A stretch of DNA of 62,388 nucleotides from Gammaproteobacteria bacterium (lineage in GTDB: Bacteria; Pseudomonadota; Gammaproteobacteria; Arenicellales; UBA868): assembly GCA_022450155.1 (NCBI GenBank), contig JAKUQR010000003.1:171534-233921 (forward strand), given 5' to 3'. How positions within the stretch are numbered: position 1 is the stretch's first letter; each line of letters starts with the position of its first letter. A program made the translations under genes and the position numbers. This document shows positions 8,008-18,081 of this stretch, piece by piece. The notes below the pieces were generated by a model. The model saw only the letters and a program-made list of their open reading frames with translations, was not told the origin of the DNA and ran no database searches.

Positions 8008-9048
8008 ATGAAAGCCGTCAGAATTAACCTTTTTAGCGATACACAGTCCCAACCCACCCCGGCGATGCGCGAGGCCATGGCATCAGCAGAGGTCGGTGAT
8101 GAGCAGCACCGACTGGATCCGAGTGTCAACAAGCTTTGCCGGGAAGTCACAGAACTTCTGGGCAAGGAAGATGCCCTGTTCCTGCCATCCGGCACGATGT
8201 GTAACCAGATTTCATTGGCGGTTCACTGTGGGGCGGGGGATGAAATCATTGCAGATCGGTCTGCACACATCATCAATTATGAAGCCGGTGGTCCGGCTGT
8301 ACTTTCACGGTCCCTCGTTCGTACGCTCGATGGTGATAGCGGTGTCTTTAATGCGGAAGACGTTCAGAAAGCGATTCGTAACGGTTCCTATCATGAGCCC
8401 AGGTCCCGTCTGGTCGTTGTGGAACAGACATCGAACCGAGGTGGCGGCGCCATCTGGCCATTGGCGACGCTTCAGGAGGTTGCGGCTGTCGCGCGCGAAC
8501 AAGGTCTGAACCTGCACATGGACGGTGCGCGGCTGATGAATGCTGTCGTCGCCTCCGGCGTCCCGGCAGCGGATTTTGCAGCCACTGTTGATTCGCTGTG
8601 GCTCGATCTGAGTAAAGGTCTCGGCTGCCCGGTCGGGGCGGTGTTGGCGGGTACTCATGAATTTATCGATGAGGCATGGCGCTGGAAACATCGCGTGGGT
8701 GGCGCGATGCGGCAGGCCGGGATTATCGCGGCTGCCGGCAGCTGGGCACTGGCAAATCATGTTGAACGCCTGGCCGAAGATCATGACAATGCCCGGCAAT
8801 TTGCCCAGCGCATATCAGCTATTCCCGGTGTTCAGCTGGTCAACGAGGACGTGCAGACCAATCTCGTCTTCTTCGATGTTTCAGGGTCACGGTTGTCTGC
8901 CCAGGACATCTCTGTCCGCTTGCGCGAACAGGGGGTATGGATCGGTGCAATCGACAGCAAAAGAATGAGGGGAGTCACGCACCTCGATGTCAACCGGGAT
9001 GATGTGGATGAGGCTGCTGACAGACTGGCCGAGGTGATCAACGGATAG
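8008..9048 (+). CDS. ltaE: low-specificity L-threonine aldolase family protein
   Basis: This PLP enzyme cleaves L-threonine or allo-threonine to glycine and acetaldehyde. The 346-residue protein shows the fold-type I landmarks: PTPAMREAM near the N-terminus, the LPSGTMCNQ glycine loop, HMDGARL with the PLP-binding Asp, and the Schiff-base Lys in LWLDLSKGLG. A GGAG precedes ATG by nine bases. One oddity is FSDTQSQPT where the family usually has RSDTVTxPT, so the substrate may differ from threonine (other beta-hydroxy-amino acids). It probably shares a transcript with the upstream dehydrogenase. Confidence 0.88.
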   Translation: MKAVRINLFSDTQSQPTPAMREAMASAEVGDEQHRLDPSVNKLCREVTELLGKEDALFLPSGTMCNQISLAVHCGAGDEIIADRSAHIINYEAGGPAVLSRSLVRTLDGDSGVFNAEDVQKAIRNGSYHEPRSRLVVVEQTSNRGGGAIWPLATLQEVAAVAREQGLNLHMDGARLMNAVVASGVPAADFAATVDSLWLDLSKGLGCPVGAVLAGTHEFIDEAWRWKHRVGGAMRQAGIIAAAGSWALANHVERLAEDHDNARQFAQRISAIPGVQLVNEDVQTNLVFFDVSGSRLSAQDISVRLREQGVWIGAIDSKRMRGVTHLDVNRDDVDEAADRLAEVING

Positions 9049-9142
9049 CGGTTTTTGCTGAGTACTGCAGCCTGACCCAGGGCAGCTCCGACAATATCGT
9101 GACGTGTACCGGCCGACTCAAGTTGGCGGGTAGTGGGAGCGG

Positions 9143-9769
9143 TTAGCTGCTCCAGTTTTCGCGCAGTCTTTCGTGGTTCAGGGCCAGCCACTGCAGTGCG
9201 ACCAGGGTCTTGGCGTTACAGATGCTGCCGTCTTCCAGCAGGGCAAGCGCGTCTGCCAAAGGCCAACACTCGGCTTTGATGTTTTCACCTTCTTCAGCAA
9301 GGCCGTGATAGCCGCCGACTGTGGACGCGTCAGTACGCCCACAGAACAGGTTGATCAATTCTGAACTGCCGCCGGGTGTACTGAAGAAACGCCCGATCAA
9401 CTCCAGTTCTGTGATAACGCATCCTGCCTCCTCCTGGGCCTCACGGATGGCCACGTCACCGGCTGTCTCACCGGTCTCCATGACACCGGCAACGCATTCG
9501 AGCAGCCAGGGGTGAGGCCATGATCCAGCCCAGGCGCCGACTCGAAACTGTTCGACCAGGACGATTTCTTGGCGATTCGGGTCATATGGCAGCACAGCAG
9601 AAATTTCTTTCCGGTGCATGACTTCACGATCCAGCACTTTACTCCAGCCACCCTGGTAGTGTTCGTGTGAGAGTTTGTAGCGGTCCACCTTGAGGTAACC
9701 ACTGTAGACCGTGCTATGGTCCTGCACTCGAATCCCCAGCGGCGGCCTTTTCCGATCTTCTTCAGACAT
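9143..9769 (-). CDS. nudF: Nudix hydrolase, ADP-ribose pyrophosphatase type
   Basis: The Nudix box GVMETGETAGDVAIREAQEE (GX5EX7REUXEE pattern, near residue 94) marks a pyrophosphohydrolase. The length (208 aa from the chosen start) and upstream YRLxH-type residues fit ADP-ribose pyrophosphatase. I chose the ATG at 9769 (MSEEDRKRPPLG), seven bases after the amidase stop; a frame open further upstream would overlap the amidase gene. It is the last gene of a minus-strand run deacylase - amidase - Nudix. Confidence 0.82.
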   Translation of the reverse strand: MSEEDRKRPPLGIRVQDHSTVYSGYLKVDRYKLSHEHYQGGWSKVLDREVMHRKEISAVLPYDPNRQEIVLVEQFRVGAWAGSWPHPWLLECVAGVMETGETAGDVAIREAQEEAGCVITELELIGRFFSTPGGSSELINLFCGRTDASTVGGYHGLAEEGENIKAECWPLADALALLEDGSICNAKTLVALQWLALNHERLRENWSS

Positions 9770-9776
9770 GGATGTT

Positions 9777-11183
9777 TTACAGTGGGGGGATCGCAGGCGT
9801 GCCCAGCCTGTCTTTCGAGGTCCCAATCACTTTTTCGATACAAAGTGCGATGGCAAGCAGTTTTTCTTCTGCACCGTGGCGTGCCATGATCTGCAACCCA
9901 ACAGGCAGGCCTGCTGTATCCAGTCCGACAGGTAATGTCAGAGAACACAAGCCCAGTGTGTTGCCGGAACAGGTATTGCGCAGCGACATCAGGTTAAGCG
10001 GGCGGTAACGATCGACCTGTTGAACATCATCGAGCTTTGGCGGGGTGATAGGTACCGTCGGGCTCACGATAACGTCGTTGGATTCAAATCTGGCATTTGC
10101 ACTGAGCTGCAGCTGGTTGATATGCCGACGGCGCTTCAGGTATTCCGTTGCCGACATGGAAGCACCACCAAGGATTCGCTGAGACACGAGGGGGTCCAGC
10201 ATCTCGAGCCACTCAGGCATTTCGGAGGAAAGGAACTCGTGGATTTCGGCCGCAGTCACGTTGCCGGCCTTGAGCAGTTCAATGGCATCGCCGACTTCAG
10301 GTAAGCGGGCATCGGTAACACGAACCCCTTTCTGACTGAGTTCGTCCAGAGCGGTCTCTACTGATTCAACAATCCCGGAATCGCATTCCTCCCACAGTAC
10401 GGATTCCCCCCGACCAATTACAAAATCGCCGGTTGTGCAGTGACTCGCCTGATCGACAAATTTCAGTGCTCGTCCTTGGTGTTCAGGGTCCATCGCTGCA
10501 AAGCTAAATACCGCATCTGCAACTGTCCGTGTCAGAATGCCGGCGGTATCAAGGGTCGGACTCAGCGGGAAAATACCCTCCAGTGACCATCGTCCAAAGC
10601 TGGTTTTGAGCCCGACGTTGCCAGTCATGCTGGCCGGTATCCGAACCGATCCTGCAGTGTCTGATCCCAGTGCAAGCAGCGCGGTGCCTTCCTGCAGGCT
10701 GACACCCGCGCCGCTGCTTGAGCCGCCCGGTACGCGGTATGCTGTTGAATCCCACGGATTTCTTGGCGTTCCCCAGTGGTTGTTAACCCCTAAGCCACCA
10801 AAAGCGAATTCAACCGTATGGGTTTTCCCGATAAAGACAGCTTGTTGCTCGTCAAGACCTGTGATAACCGGTCCTTGTGCCATCAAGGTGTCCGGAATGG
10901 AAACCGGCGAGCCGGCAAAGGTCTGCAGACCGTCGACGTTGTAGAGATCCTTGACGGACACGGGTATGCCCTGGAGAAGCCCGTGGTCTTCGCCGGCGGA
11001 AAATGAGGCATCTGCCCTGGCAGCTGCGCTGCGGGCATCCTGCGGCTGCCAGTATTTATAGGCACCAAGCGTGCTGTTGTGTTTTGCGATGGCCTGTTCA
11101 GTAAGGTCTCCTGCCGTCAGGTTTCCGTTGCGAAAAGCGGTGTAGAGCTCAAACAAAGACAGGTGCAATGGGTTGTTGACCAC
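9777..11183 (-). CDS. amidase (amidase signature family)
   Basis: Amidase-signature enzymes hydrolyse amides with a Ser-cisSer-Lys triad. All parts are visible: Lys in PVSVKDLYN, the glycine-rich GGSSSGAGVSL, and the nucleophile in GSDTAGSVRIPAS. I place the start at the GTG at 11183 (VVNNPLHLSLFELY), behind an AAGGA and a GAGGAG. This gives 468 residues and leaves 25 bases after the upstream gene; the longer ATG start at 11300 would overlap that gene. The enzyme is soluble and its substrate unknown. A second, more AT-rich amidase lies in the island at 54291. Confidence 0.85.
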   Translation of the reverse strand: MVNNPLHLSLFELYTAFRNGNLTAGDLTEQAIAKHNSTLGAYKYWQPQDARSAAARADASFSAGEDHGLLQGIPVSVKDLYNVDGLQTFAGSPVSIPDTLMAQGPVITGLDEQQAVFIGKTHTVEFAFGGLGVNNHWGTPRNPWDSTAYRVPGGSSSGAGVSLQEGTALLALGSDTAGSVRIPASMTGNVGLKTSFGRWSLEGIFPLSPTLDTAGILTRTVADAVFSFAAMDPEHQGRALKFVDQASHCTTGDFVIGRGESVLWEECDSGIVESVETALDELSQKGVRVTDARLPEVGDAIELLKAGNVTAAEIHEFLSSEMPEWLEMLDPLVSQRILGGASMSATEYLKRRRHINQLQLSANARFESNDVIVSPTVPITPPKLDDVQQVDRYRPLNLMSLRNTCSGNTLGLCSLTLPVGLDTAGLPVGLQIMARHGAEEKLLAIALCIEKVIGTSKDRLGTPAIPPL

Positions 11184-11208
11184 GTTTCCTTGCTCCTCAG
11201 CGATGCGT

Positions 11209-11802
11209 TTATGTGGACTGTTCTGCGGTGCTGAAACAGCGGACACCACCAAATGAGTCAAACTCAAGCCGGGTCGGTTTGTGCCCAGTATATTCTGCAA
11301 ACTGTATCAGATCTTTCACAGATATCGTGATGGTATGGTGATTGTCCAGTGGATGCAGATGGATCACTTCGTGATCAAGCAACGAGCTATCTATAGCGAA
11401 CTGGACCGCATTTCCAGGGTCATTGATCAGTGCCAGCGGTGAGACAGCACCTGGCGATACACCGAGATACCGGCCCAGTCTGTCTTCGGATGCGAAAGAA
11501 AATCGACCGTTTGAACCCGTGTAGCCCATCGCTGCGGCGAGGGCCTTGAGGTCAATTTGGCGGTCTTCATTGCAGGTGATGAGCCACATGGCGCCTTTCT
11601 TGTTGCGCATAAACAGATTCTTGGTATAACTGCCGTGAGGGTCGGTTTCACGCAGGCTTTTGCTCTGGGCCACCGTAAACATGGCGTCATGACTGACCGT
11701 CTTGTGCTCGATTTTCAGCTCTGAAAGAAATTCAAGCAGAGCGGTATGGGAGTATGGTCTGGAGCCATCATCAAGCATCATCGATCTGTGATTGATATTC
11801 AT
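11209..11802 (-). CDS. prolyl-tRNA editing / YbaK-type aminoacyl-tRNA deacylase
   Basis: YbaK/ProX-domain proteins hydrolyse mischarged tRNAs, for example Ala- or Cys-tRNAPro, in trans. The 197-residue product has TVSHDAMFTVAQSK, the conserved KNLFMRNKKGAMWLI strand pair with the editing-site Lys, and a LGVSPGAVSPLALIND segment typical of the family. The start at 11802 (MNINHRSMMLDDG) is preferred because a longer frame runs into the divergent parC start region. It is the first gene of a run with the amidase and the Nudix hydrolase. Confidence 0.85.
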   Translation of the reverse strand: MNINHRSMMLDDGSRPYSHTALLEFLSELKIEHKTVSHDAMFTVAQSKSLRETDPHGSYTKNLFMRNKKGAMWLITCNEDRQIDLKALAAAMGYTGSNGRFSFASEDRLGRYLGVSPGAVSPLALINDPGNAVQFAIDSSLLDHEVIHLHPLDNHHTITISVKDLIQFAEYTGHKPTRLEFDSFGGVRCFSTAEQST

Positions 11803-11907
11803 TGCCGTGAGATCTGAACCAAAAAGTAGGGCGCTATAATGGCCAGGTGATGGTTGACTGTATGCGTAGCCTCGATTCTGCCACAGACACTGGAGTTTTC
11901 TTGCACG

Positions 11908-14202
11908 ATGCCTCAACGAACCACCCGCAGTTCATCAAAGCACAAGCCGCGTAAACCGGTTCCGACCGCGCGAGATCTCGAACAAGTCTTGCTGTCGGAC
12001 TTCACGGAACGCTCATACCTCAACTATTCGATGTATGTGATCCTGGATAGGGCCTTACCGCGTTTGTCCGATGGCTTAAAACCCGTTCAACGCAGAATCA
12101 TTTATGCGATGTCTGAATTGGGCCTTAATGCCAGCAATAAATACAAGAAGTCCGCAAGAACCGTGGGCGATGTACTCGGTAAATTTCACCCGCACGGCGA
12201 TGCCGCATGTTATGAGGCGATGGTGCTGATGGCTCAGTCGTTCAGTTTCCGCTATCCCCTGATTGATGGGCAGGGAAACTGGGGTTCACAGGATGATCCA
12301 AAGTCCTTTGCTGCAATGCGCTATACCGAGGCCAGGTTGTCACGGTTTGCCGATGTGCTGCTGTCTGAACTTGGCCAGGGCACGGTCGACTGGGGGCCAA
12401 ACTTTGATGGCACGCTGTCAGAACCGAGAAACCTGCCATCGAGGTTGCCGACCATTCTGATCAATGGTGCTTCCGGAATTGCAGTGGGTATGGCAACCGA
12501 TATCCTGCCACACAATATTCGCGAGGTTGTGTCCGCGTGCGTACGTTTGCTCGAAAACAGCCAGGTCAGTATCGAAGGGCTGACAGAGCATATTCGAGGA
12601 CCGGACTTTCCGACCGAAGCAGAGATCATCACACCCGCCGAGGAAGTGCTTGAGATCTATAAAACTGGCACAGGATCTATTCGCCAACGAGCCGTGTGGG
12701 TGGGGGAAGAAGGTAATATCATTGTGACTGCGCTTCCTTATCAGGTGTCGGGAGAACGAATAGTCGAACAGGTTGCCGCTCAGATGTCGGCTAAAAAACT
12801 CCCTATGGTAGACGACATTCGTGATGAATCAGATCATAAAAATCCGACCCGTCTGGTGATTGAGCCGCGGTCGAACAGAGTCGATCATTCAACGTTGATG
12901 GCACATCTGTTTGCGACGACTTCGCTGGAACAGAGTCACCGTGTCAACATGAATATTATCGGCCTTGATGGGAGACCTAGGGTCTACGATCTTAAGAAGT
13001 TGTTGCGTGAGTGGCTGGATTTTCGGTTGGCCACTGTCAAACGCCGACTTCAGTTTCGTTTAGACCGGGTTGTCAAACGATTGCATATTCTTGAAGGGCT
13101 GCTCATAGCGTTTCTGAATCTGGACACGGTCATAAAGATCATACGCAAAGAAGACAAACCAAAGCCTGTGCTGATGCGGCGCTTCAAACTATCCGACGAT
13201 CAGGCAGATGCCATTCTCGATCTTCGCCTGCGCCAGCTCGCTCGGCTAGAAGAGATCAAGATCAAAGGAGAAGAAGAAGAACTCGGGCGTGAAAATGCTG
13301 ACTTACAGAAGATTCTTAAGTCCCGGGACAAGCTGAAACGGGTTGTCCGGGATGAACTGCTGGCAGATGCAGAAGAATTCGGAGATGAGCGCCGCTCACC
13401 TTTGGTGCAGCGAGAAGCTGCCCGGGCGCTGAGTGAAACAGATCTGATCCCATCAGAACCAATCACGGTCGTTCTTTCCGAAAAAGGATGGATTCGTGCT
13501 GCCAAGGGTGTGGATATCAATCCGCGAGAGTTGAATTATCGTGGTGATGATGGATACCTTCATTTTGCTGTAGGGCGCAGCAATCAGATTCTTCTCTCGA
13601 TAGACTCGACAGGCAGAACCTATACCATGCCGGCACACACGCTGCCATCGGCCCGCGGGATGGGCGAACCGGTCAGCAAGCAGTTGAAGCCTCCACAGGG
13701 TGCGACGTTCAAAGGCGTCATGATCGGCTCTCCTGAGACACAGTATTTGCTGGCGACTGATTCTGGCTATGGATTCGTGGCGTCGCTTGGAGAAATGGTA
13801 AGCCGCAATAAATCAGGCAAAGCTGTACTGCGCGCCCGCGATGCGGGTGTCCTGTCTCCTCAACTGGTATATGATTATGAGGATGACTGGCTCGCAGCCG
13901 TGACCAGTGCGGGCAGGCTGCTGGTATTTGCGTTGGCTGATCTGCCAGTGATGGCCAAGGGTAAGGGTGTCAAGATCATCAATGTCCCAATTGCCCGTTA
14001 CAAATCGGGTGAAGAGCGGCTGGTTGCTGTAGCCGTATTCCGTGAAGGCGACAGGTTACGGTTGTACAGTGGCAAGCAGCATATGAAGCTAAAACCGGCC
14101 GACATTGACCTTTACCTGGGAACCAGGGCACAGCGTGGCGGAAATCTGCCGCGAGGTTATCGCCAACCTACCGCGCTGGAAATCGATCGAGGAGACGTCT
14201 GA
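11908..14202 (+). CDS. parC: DNA topoisomerase IV subunit A
   Basis: ParC with ParE decatenates daughter chromosomes. The product from the ATG at 11908 is 764 residues, close to E. coli ParC (752). It contains the breakage-reunion domain with the catalytic Tyr in [11 protein letters not shown], the [12 protein letters not shown] segment and a C-terminal beta-propeller domain. The quinolone-determining stretch reads [12 protein letters not shown]: the residue equivalent to E. coli Ser80 is Ala, while the Glu84 equivalent is kept. parE is not in the window. The gene is divergent from the deacylase. Confidence 0.95.
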   Translation: MPQRTTRSSSKHKPRKPVPTARDLEQVLLSDFTERSYLNYSMYVILDRALPRLSDGLKPVQRRIIYAMSELGLNASNKYKKSARTVGDVLGKFHPHGDAACYEAMVLMAQSFSFRYPLIDGQGNWGSQDDPKSFAAMRYTEARLSRFADVLLSELGQGTVDWGPNFDGTLSEPRNLPSRLPTILINGASGIAVGMATDILPHNIREVVSACVRLLENSQVSIEGLTEHIRGPDFPTEAEIITPAEEVLEIYKTGTGSIRQRAVWVGEEGNIIVTALPYQVSGERIVEQVAAQMSAKKLPMVDDIRDESDHKNPTRLVIEPRSNRVDHSTLMAHLFATTSLEQSHRVNMNIIGLDGRPRVYDLKKLLREWLDFRLATVKRRLQFRLDRVVKRLHILEGLLIAFLNLDTVIKIIRKEDKPKPVLMRRFKLSDDQADAILDLRLRQLARLEEIKIKGEEEELGRENADLQKILKSRDKLKRVVRDELLADAEEFGDERRSPLVQREAARALSETDLIPSEPITVVLSEKGWIRAAKGVDINPRELNYRGDDGYLHFAVGRSNQILLSIDSTGRTYTMPAHTLPSARGMGEPVSKQLKPPQGATFKGVMIGSPETQYLLATDSGYGFVASLGEMVSRNKSGKAVLRARDAGVLSPQLVYDYEDDWLAAVTSAGRLLVFALADLPVMAKGKGVKIINVPIARYKSGEERLVAVAVFREGDRLRLYSGKQHMKLKPADIDLYLGTRAQRGGNLPRGYRQPTALEIDRGDV

Positions 14203-14207
14203 GACGG

Positions 14208-15092
14208 TCAGTTCTGTTTGCCGTGTTCTGACACGAGAACAACCAGACCGCTGCCGACCACCAGCAAAGCACCTGCGATTACTGCGGTTGTCGGCAGGTC
14301 GTGAAAAATAACCCAGCCGTAAAAAGCAGCCCAGCCCAGTGTGCTGTATTCCAGAGCACCGACGAGGTAAACCGGTGCATACTTGAAACCGTTGGTCAGA
14401 GAGTACTGACCGCCGAGGCCGATCAGACCCAGCAGGAGCATTAATGCAAAATCGTTGGCCGATGGTGGAATCCACAGGAAGGGTGCCGCCAAGGCTGAAA
14501 CAACCAGTATCAGTGCTGAGCCTGTCAGTAGCATTAATTCGGTAGATTCTGAGACCGACATGCGGCGGGTTTGTACACCGAGCGCCGCAAACATCAAGCA
14601 ACCGAACAGTGCTGCGCTAGCGCCTAACCAGTCGACCTCACTGCCGCTGGGCTGCACGATAAATATGACACCGATAAATCCGGTAATGACAGCCAGTATT
14701 TGCCGTCCGTTGGGGTGTTCTGCAAGTACGAGACCCGACAGCAGTGTCAGAAAAATCGGGTAGGCGGCAACGATCGATACCGCGTCGACCAATGGCATTC
14801 TTGAGAGGGCAAAGTAGTAGCTCAAGAACGCGACCAGATTAAAGAACGCGCGCAGTATGTGCGCCGCCGGCTTCGTGGTAGTCAATCCTTGCCAGCCATA
14901 TCGAGCGCGAACGGCGAGAAACATTAGGGGCACGCTGAGGGCGCTGCGGATCAACAGCAGCTGTAACAGCGTATAGTTGTCAGACAGCCATTTGATCAGC
15001 GCATCCTGGGTCGAAAAGAGCAGGCTGGCCAGCAGCGCAAACAGTGCACCACGCCAGTGGCGATGGTCGGGTCTTGAGTGAAGTCCAGCCAC
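14208..15092 (-). CDS. EamA/DMT-family transporter
   Basis: The 294-residue integral membrane protein shows ten predicted hydrophobic spans arranged as two repeated EamA halves (for example LFALLASLLFSTQDALIKWL and ALFGCLMFAALG). Drug/metabolite-transporter family members export amino acids, nucleosides or other metabolites, but the substrate cannot be read from sequence. It ends six bases from the parC stop in convergent orientation. Another two unrelated EamA proteins are encoded at 37775 and 38725. Confidence 0.85.
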   Translation of the reverse strand: MAGLHSRPDHRHWRGALFALLASLLFSTQDALIKWLSDNYTLLQLLLIRSALSVPLMFLAVRARYGWQGLTTTKPAAHILRAFFNLVAFLSYYFALSRMPLVDAVSIVAAYPIFLTLLSGLVLAEHPNGRQILAVITGFIGVIFIVQPSGSEVDWLGASAALFGCLMFAALGVQTRRMSVSESTELMLLTGSALILVVSALAAPFLWIPPSANDFALMLLLGLIGLGGQYSLTNGFKYAPVYLVGALEYSTLGWAAFYGWVIFHDLPTTAVIAGALLVVGSGLVVLVSEHGKQN

Positions 15093-15160
15093 TGTTTACT
15101 GGCACCTGTTGTGGTGACTGCACTGCAGGCAGCGGTCGCCAGCGAGTCGGCTGTACACCG

Positions 15161-16537
15161 CTAAAAGGGCAGTTTTAGTTCAGGCCGAAGTGCCAGAAGT
15201 TGGGTGCGGAATTGTTCCTGGATCTCGGTCAGCTGTTGTCGGTTGTCAGCTTCAAATCGCAGAATCACTGTGGGCGTGGTGTTAGAGGCTCTGACGAGGC
15301 CGAAACCGGTCTCAAAGTCCACACGTATGCCGTCAATGGTGCAGATCTCTCCGGTTGGAAACCGCGCGTTCCTGACAAATTGCTCGACCAGTGCGTGGTG
15401 TTCTCCTTCTTCCATTTCAAGGCGTAATTCGGGCGTACTGACGAGCTCCGGGATGCTGTTGAATACCGCTGTGGGGGTTTGATTCTGTGCAGACAGTAGC
15501 TCACACAGTCGGGCTGCGACATAGACGCCGTCATCGAATCCATACCAGCGTTCCTTGAAAAAGATATGTCCGCTCATTTCACCCGCAAGTGCTGCACCAG
15601 ATTCTTTGAGCTTTGCTTTGATAAATGAATGTCCGGTTTTCCACATGGTAGGCAGTCCACCGGCTTGTCGGATCGCATCAGGCAGAACCCTGGAACATTT
15701 CACATCGTAGATGATTTCAGCACCGGGATTTCGGGACAGAACATCACGGGCAAACAGCAGCAGTTGGCGATCGGCAAAAATAATATCACCGGTGGCTGAC
15801 ACGACGCCCAGCCGGTCGCCATCTCCGTCCAGAGCCATACCGAAATCTGCCTTTGTTGTGATAACTGTCTCAATCAGGTCATTGAGGTTTTCGAGTTGGC
15901 TGGGATCCGGGTGGTGATTGGGAAACGTACCGTCTACTTCAGAGAAAAGTTCGGTGACATCGCACCCGATTTCGCGTAACAACCGGGGTGCGATAATGCC
16001 CGCGACACCATTACCACAATCAAGGACTACCTTGAGCGGGCGTTTGAGTGTGATATCACCGGTGATTCGTGCAGCGTAAGCTTCAATGACTGATTCCCGA
16101 TGATGGGTGCCGTTTCCACTGAGCAGGTTTTGCCCCTCTATACGTTTACGCAACATTTGAATCCGGTCGCCGGCCAAGGTTTCGCCGGCGATCATGACTT
16201 TCAGGCCGTTGTATTCGGGCGGGTTATGACTTCCGGTGATGGAAACAGCGGAACCTGTCTCCAGATGGTGCGTTGCGAAGTAAGTTACGGGTGTAGGGAC
16301 CATGCCGATATCAATCACGTCGCAGCCGGTAGAGCGAATACCCGCCGACAGCGCGGTTGCCAGTGACGGACCGGACAGGCGGCCATCACGGCCGATCACA
16401 ACGCTGTGATCACCCGCCAGCATGGCCTCAGTGCCAATGGCCTGGCCGATCCGTTCGGTGACAGTTTCTGTCAGAGATTTGTCGACAATGCCGCGTATAT
16501 CGTAGGCTTTGAAAATCTCTTGGGGCAGTTTCGTCAT
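15161..16537 (-). CDS. algC: phosphomannomutase/phosphoglucomutase
   Basis: AlgC-type enzymes interconvert hexose 1- and 6-phosphates for LPS, capsule or alginate precursors. The 458-residue protein carries the phosphoserine loop SITGSHNPPEYNG (usually TASHNP; here TGSHNP), the metal loop LDGDGDRLG, the sugar-binding GEMSGHIFF and the phosphate-binding RASNTTPT near the C-terminus. I use the ATG at 16537 (MTKLPQEIFKAYDIRG) because family members start there; an upstream ATG adds 11 poorly conserved residues. Confidence 0.93.
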   Translation of the reverse strand: MTKLPQEIFKAYDIRGIVDKSLTETVTERIGQAIGTEAMLAGDHSVVIGRDGRLSGPSLATALSAGIRSTGCDVIDIGMVPTPVTYFATHHLETGSAVSITGSHNPPEYNGLKVMIAGETLAGDRIQMLRKRIEGQNLLSGNGTHHRESVIEAYAARITGDITLKRPLKVVLDCGNGVAGIIAPRLLREIGCDVTELFSEVDGTFPNHHPDPSQLENLNDLIETVITTKADFGMALDGDGDRLGVVSATGDIIFADRQLLLFARDVLSRNPGAEIIYDVKCSRVLPDAIRQAGGLPTMWKTGHSFIKAKLKESGAALAGEMSGHIFFKERWYGFDDGVYVAARLCELLSAQNQTPTAVFNSIPELVSTPELRLEMEEGEHHALVEQFVRNARFPTGEICTIDGIRVDFETGFGLVRASNTTPTVILRFEADNRQQLTEIQEQFRTQLLALRPELKLPF

Positions 16538-16650
16538 AGGCAGAACAACTGTGGCATCAATTGGCGCCACGCAGTCTAAATCACGATGAGGTGAATGGGG
16601 CGTTTATATCACAATGATCTGGTGGAAACCTTGAATCTAGAGTTGTTTGT

Positions 16651-16667
16651 TTGTGCGGTTCGCACAA
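16651..16667. promoter_or_regulatory. perfect 17-bp palindrome between divergent genes
   Basis: TTGTGCG-GTT-CGCACAA is a perfect 7-bp inverted repeat with a 3-base centre. It lies in the 334-base gap between algC (minus) and the Rieske oxygenase (plus), 114 bases before algC's start and 205 before the oxygenase. Five T's follow soon after, but no plus-strand gene ends here, so an operator is likelier than a terminator. The regulator is unknown. The rest of the gap shows nothing I can name. Confidence 0.5.
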
Positions 16668-16871
16668 TCGTTTTTCAGCACAGGAAATTCAGGGTGAGCA
16701 CTACGACCGGTGGATCCTGTTATGGTTGCGATGGGATATGGCAAGTATTCTGTTGCTCTCAAAGTAAGTCTGACCTCAGTTCTGTTGAAAAATGTGTTGA
16801 GCGGATCGACATATTTGCCATAGACTGATTCAATTCAGCGTAAAACGACTGCAGTATGAGAAAAAGATCCA

Positions 16872-18047
16872 ATGCTTGAAACTCGTCGGAATGGTCGGAT
16901 GCTTGCACCCTGGACCTACACCAGCGAGGAGTTGTGTGAACTTGAGATTGATCATATTTTCCGGCATCAGTGGATATTGGCTGGACATATATCTGAGCTG
17001 ACCCAAACGGGGGATTATCTAACTTTCAATCTCGCCAAAGAGCGGGCTGTACTGGTCAGGGATGAAAGTGGTGAGATTCATGCTTTTCACAATGTCTGTC
17101 GCCACAGGGGATCTCGTGTGGCCCCGGATCGACAAGGTAACTGCGGTCATGTGCTTCGTTGCCCTTTTCATGGTTGGACATATCAGCTGAATGGAGCGCT
17201 GAAGAGCGTGCCCAGGCCTCAGGGCTTTCCAGAATTGAAAAAAGATCGTAATGCGCTGGTGCCTATAGATCTGGAAATATGGAATGGCTTCATATTTATC
17301 TGTTTTGAAGGCGCACAAGGCCGGTCTGTAGCCAATCAATTTGGTGTTATCAGCGAAAAAATCAGGCCATACAAATTAGAAGAGATGGTGCCCTGGGGTG
17401 TCGAATATGATGAAGTCATGGATTGCAACTGGAAATTCTTTCACGACGTAGACAACGAGGGTTACCACGTGCCAGTTGCGCATCCAGCACTGCACGAACT
17501 CTATGGACGAGACTACTGTGACATTTATCTGGGGGACGTGCCGATGACCACGGGTATGGTAGATGACTATCCAGCACGTAGCTGGAGTGTTTCGCGCTAT
17601 AAGTCGCTGCTTCCCAGGCAGGCGCATCTGCCTGAGGAATTTCAGCGTTTGTGGCTTTATTTCGGTCTTTTCCCCAATACGGTGATCTACTTCTATCCGG
17701 AAAAAGCGGGCTTTTACATGTCACTGCCGCAGGGGGCGGCGACTACCCGGGTCATCAGCCGTGAGTACCGACTGCCCGGCGAAAACCGCGAGCTCGCGGC
17801 TGCACGATATCTCAGTGGGCGTATCGATCAAATCACTGGGCGCGAGGACCGGGATCTGGTACGCTGGCTGCAGGAAGCAGCCGACACCAGTGTATTCCCG
17901 TTGAATAATCTGTCTGACCTAGAAGACGGTGTCCTTCGGTTTCACCAGCAGTTAAAGGCCTTGGTTCCTGTAATGTCGCTTGAGGTATCACCGGCATTGA
18001 GCACCCTTGCCGACGTTAATGCCAACCTGCTCAAGAGCAGTAACTGA
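16872..18047 (+). CDS. Rieske non-heme iron oxygenase, alpha subunit
   Basis: Ring-hydroxylating/demethylating oxygenases receive electrons at a Rieske [2Fe-2S] centre and activate O2 at mononuclear iron. The 391-residue protein has CRHRGSRV (near 75) and CPFHGW (near 95) as cluster ligands. The iron site DNEGYHVPVAHP is near 200. No beta subunit, ferredoxin or reductase gene is adjacent. That suggests the single-component alpha type that includes betaine, stachydrine and carnitine oxygenases. The aminotransferase 34 bases downstream hints at an amine-containing substrate, but this is inference. Confidence 0.9.
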   Translation: MLETRRNGRMLAPWTYTSEELCELEIDHIFRHQWILAGHISELTQTGDYLTFNLAKERAVLVRDESGEIHAFHNVCRHRGSRVAPDRQGNCGHVLRCPFHGWTYQLNGALKSVPRPQGFPELKKDRNALVPIDLEIWNGFIFICFEGAQGRSVANQFGVISEKIRPYKLEEMVPWGVEYDEVMDCNWKFFHDVDNEGYHVPVAHPALHELYGRDYCDIYLGDVPMTTGMVDDYPARSWSVSRYKSLLPRQAHLPEEFQRLWLYFGLFPNTVIYFYPEKAGFYMSLPQGAATTRVISREYRLPGENRELAAARYLSGRIDQITGREDRDLVRWLQEAADTSVFPLNNLSDLEDGVLRFHQQLKALVPVMSLEVSPALSTLADVNANLLKSSN

Positions 18048-18081
18048 CGACTTTGCAATTGAGTGCAATGCGGAGACTCCA

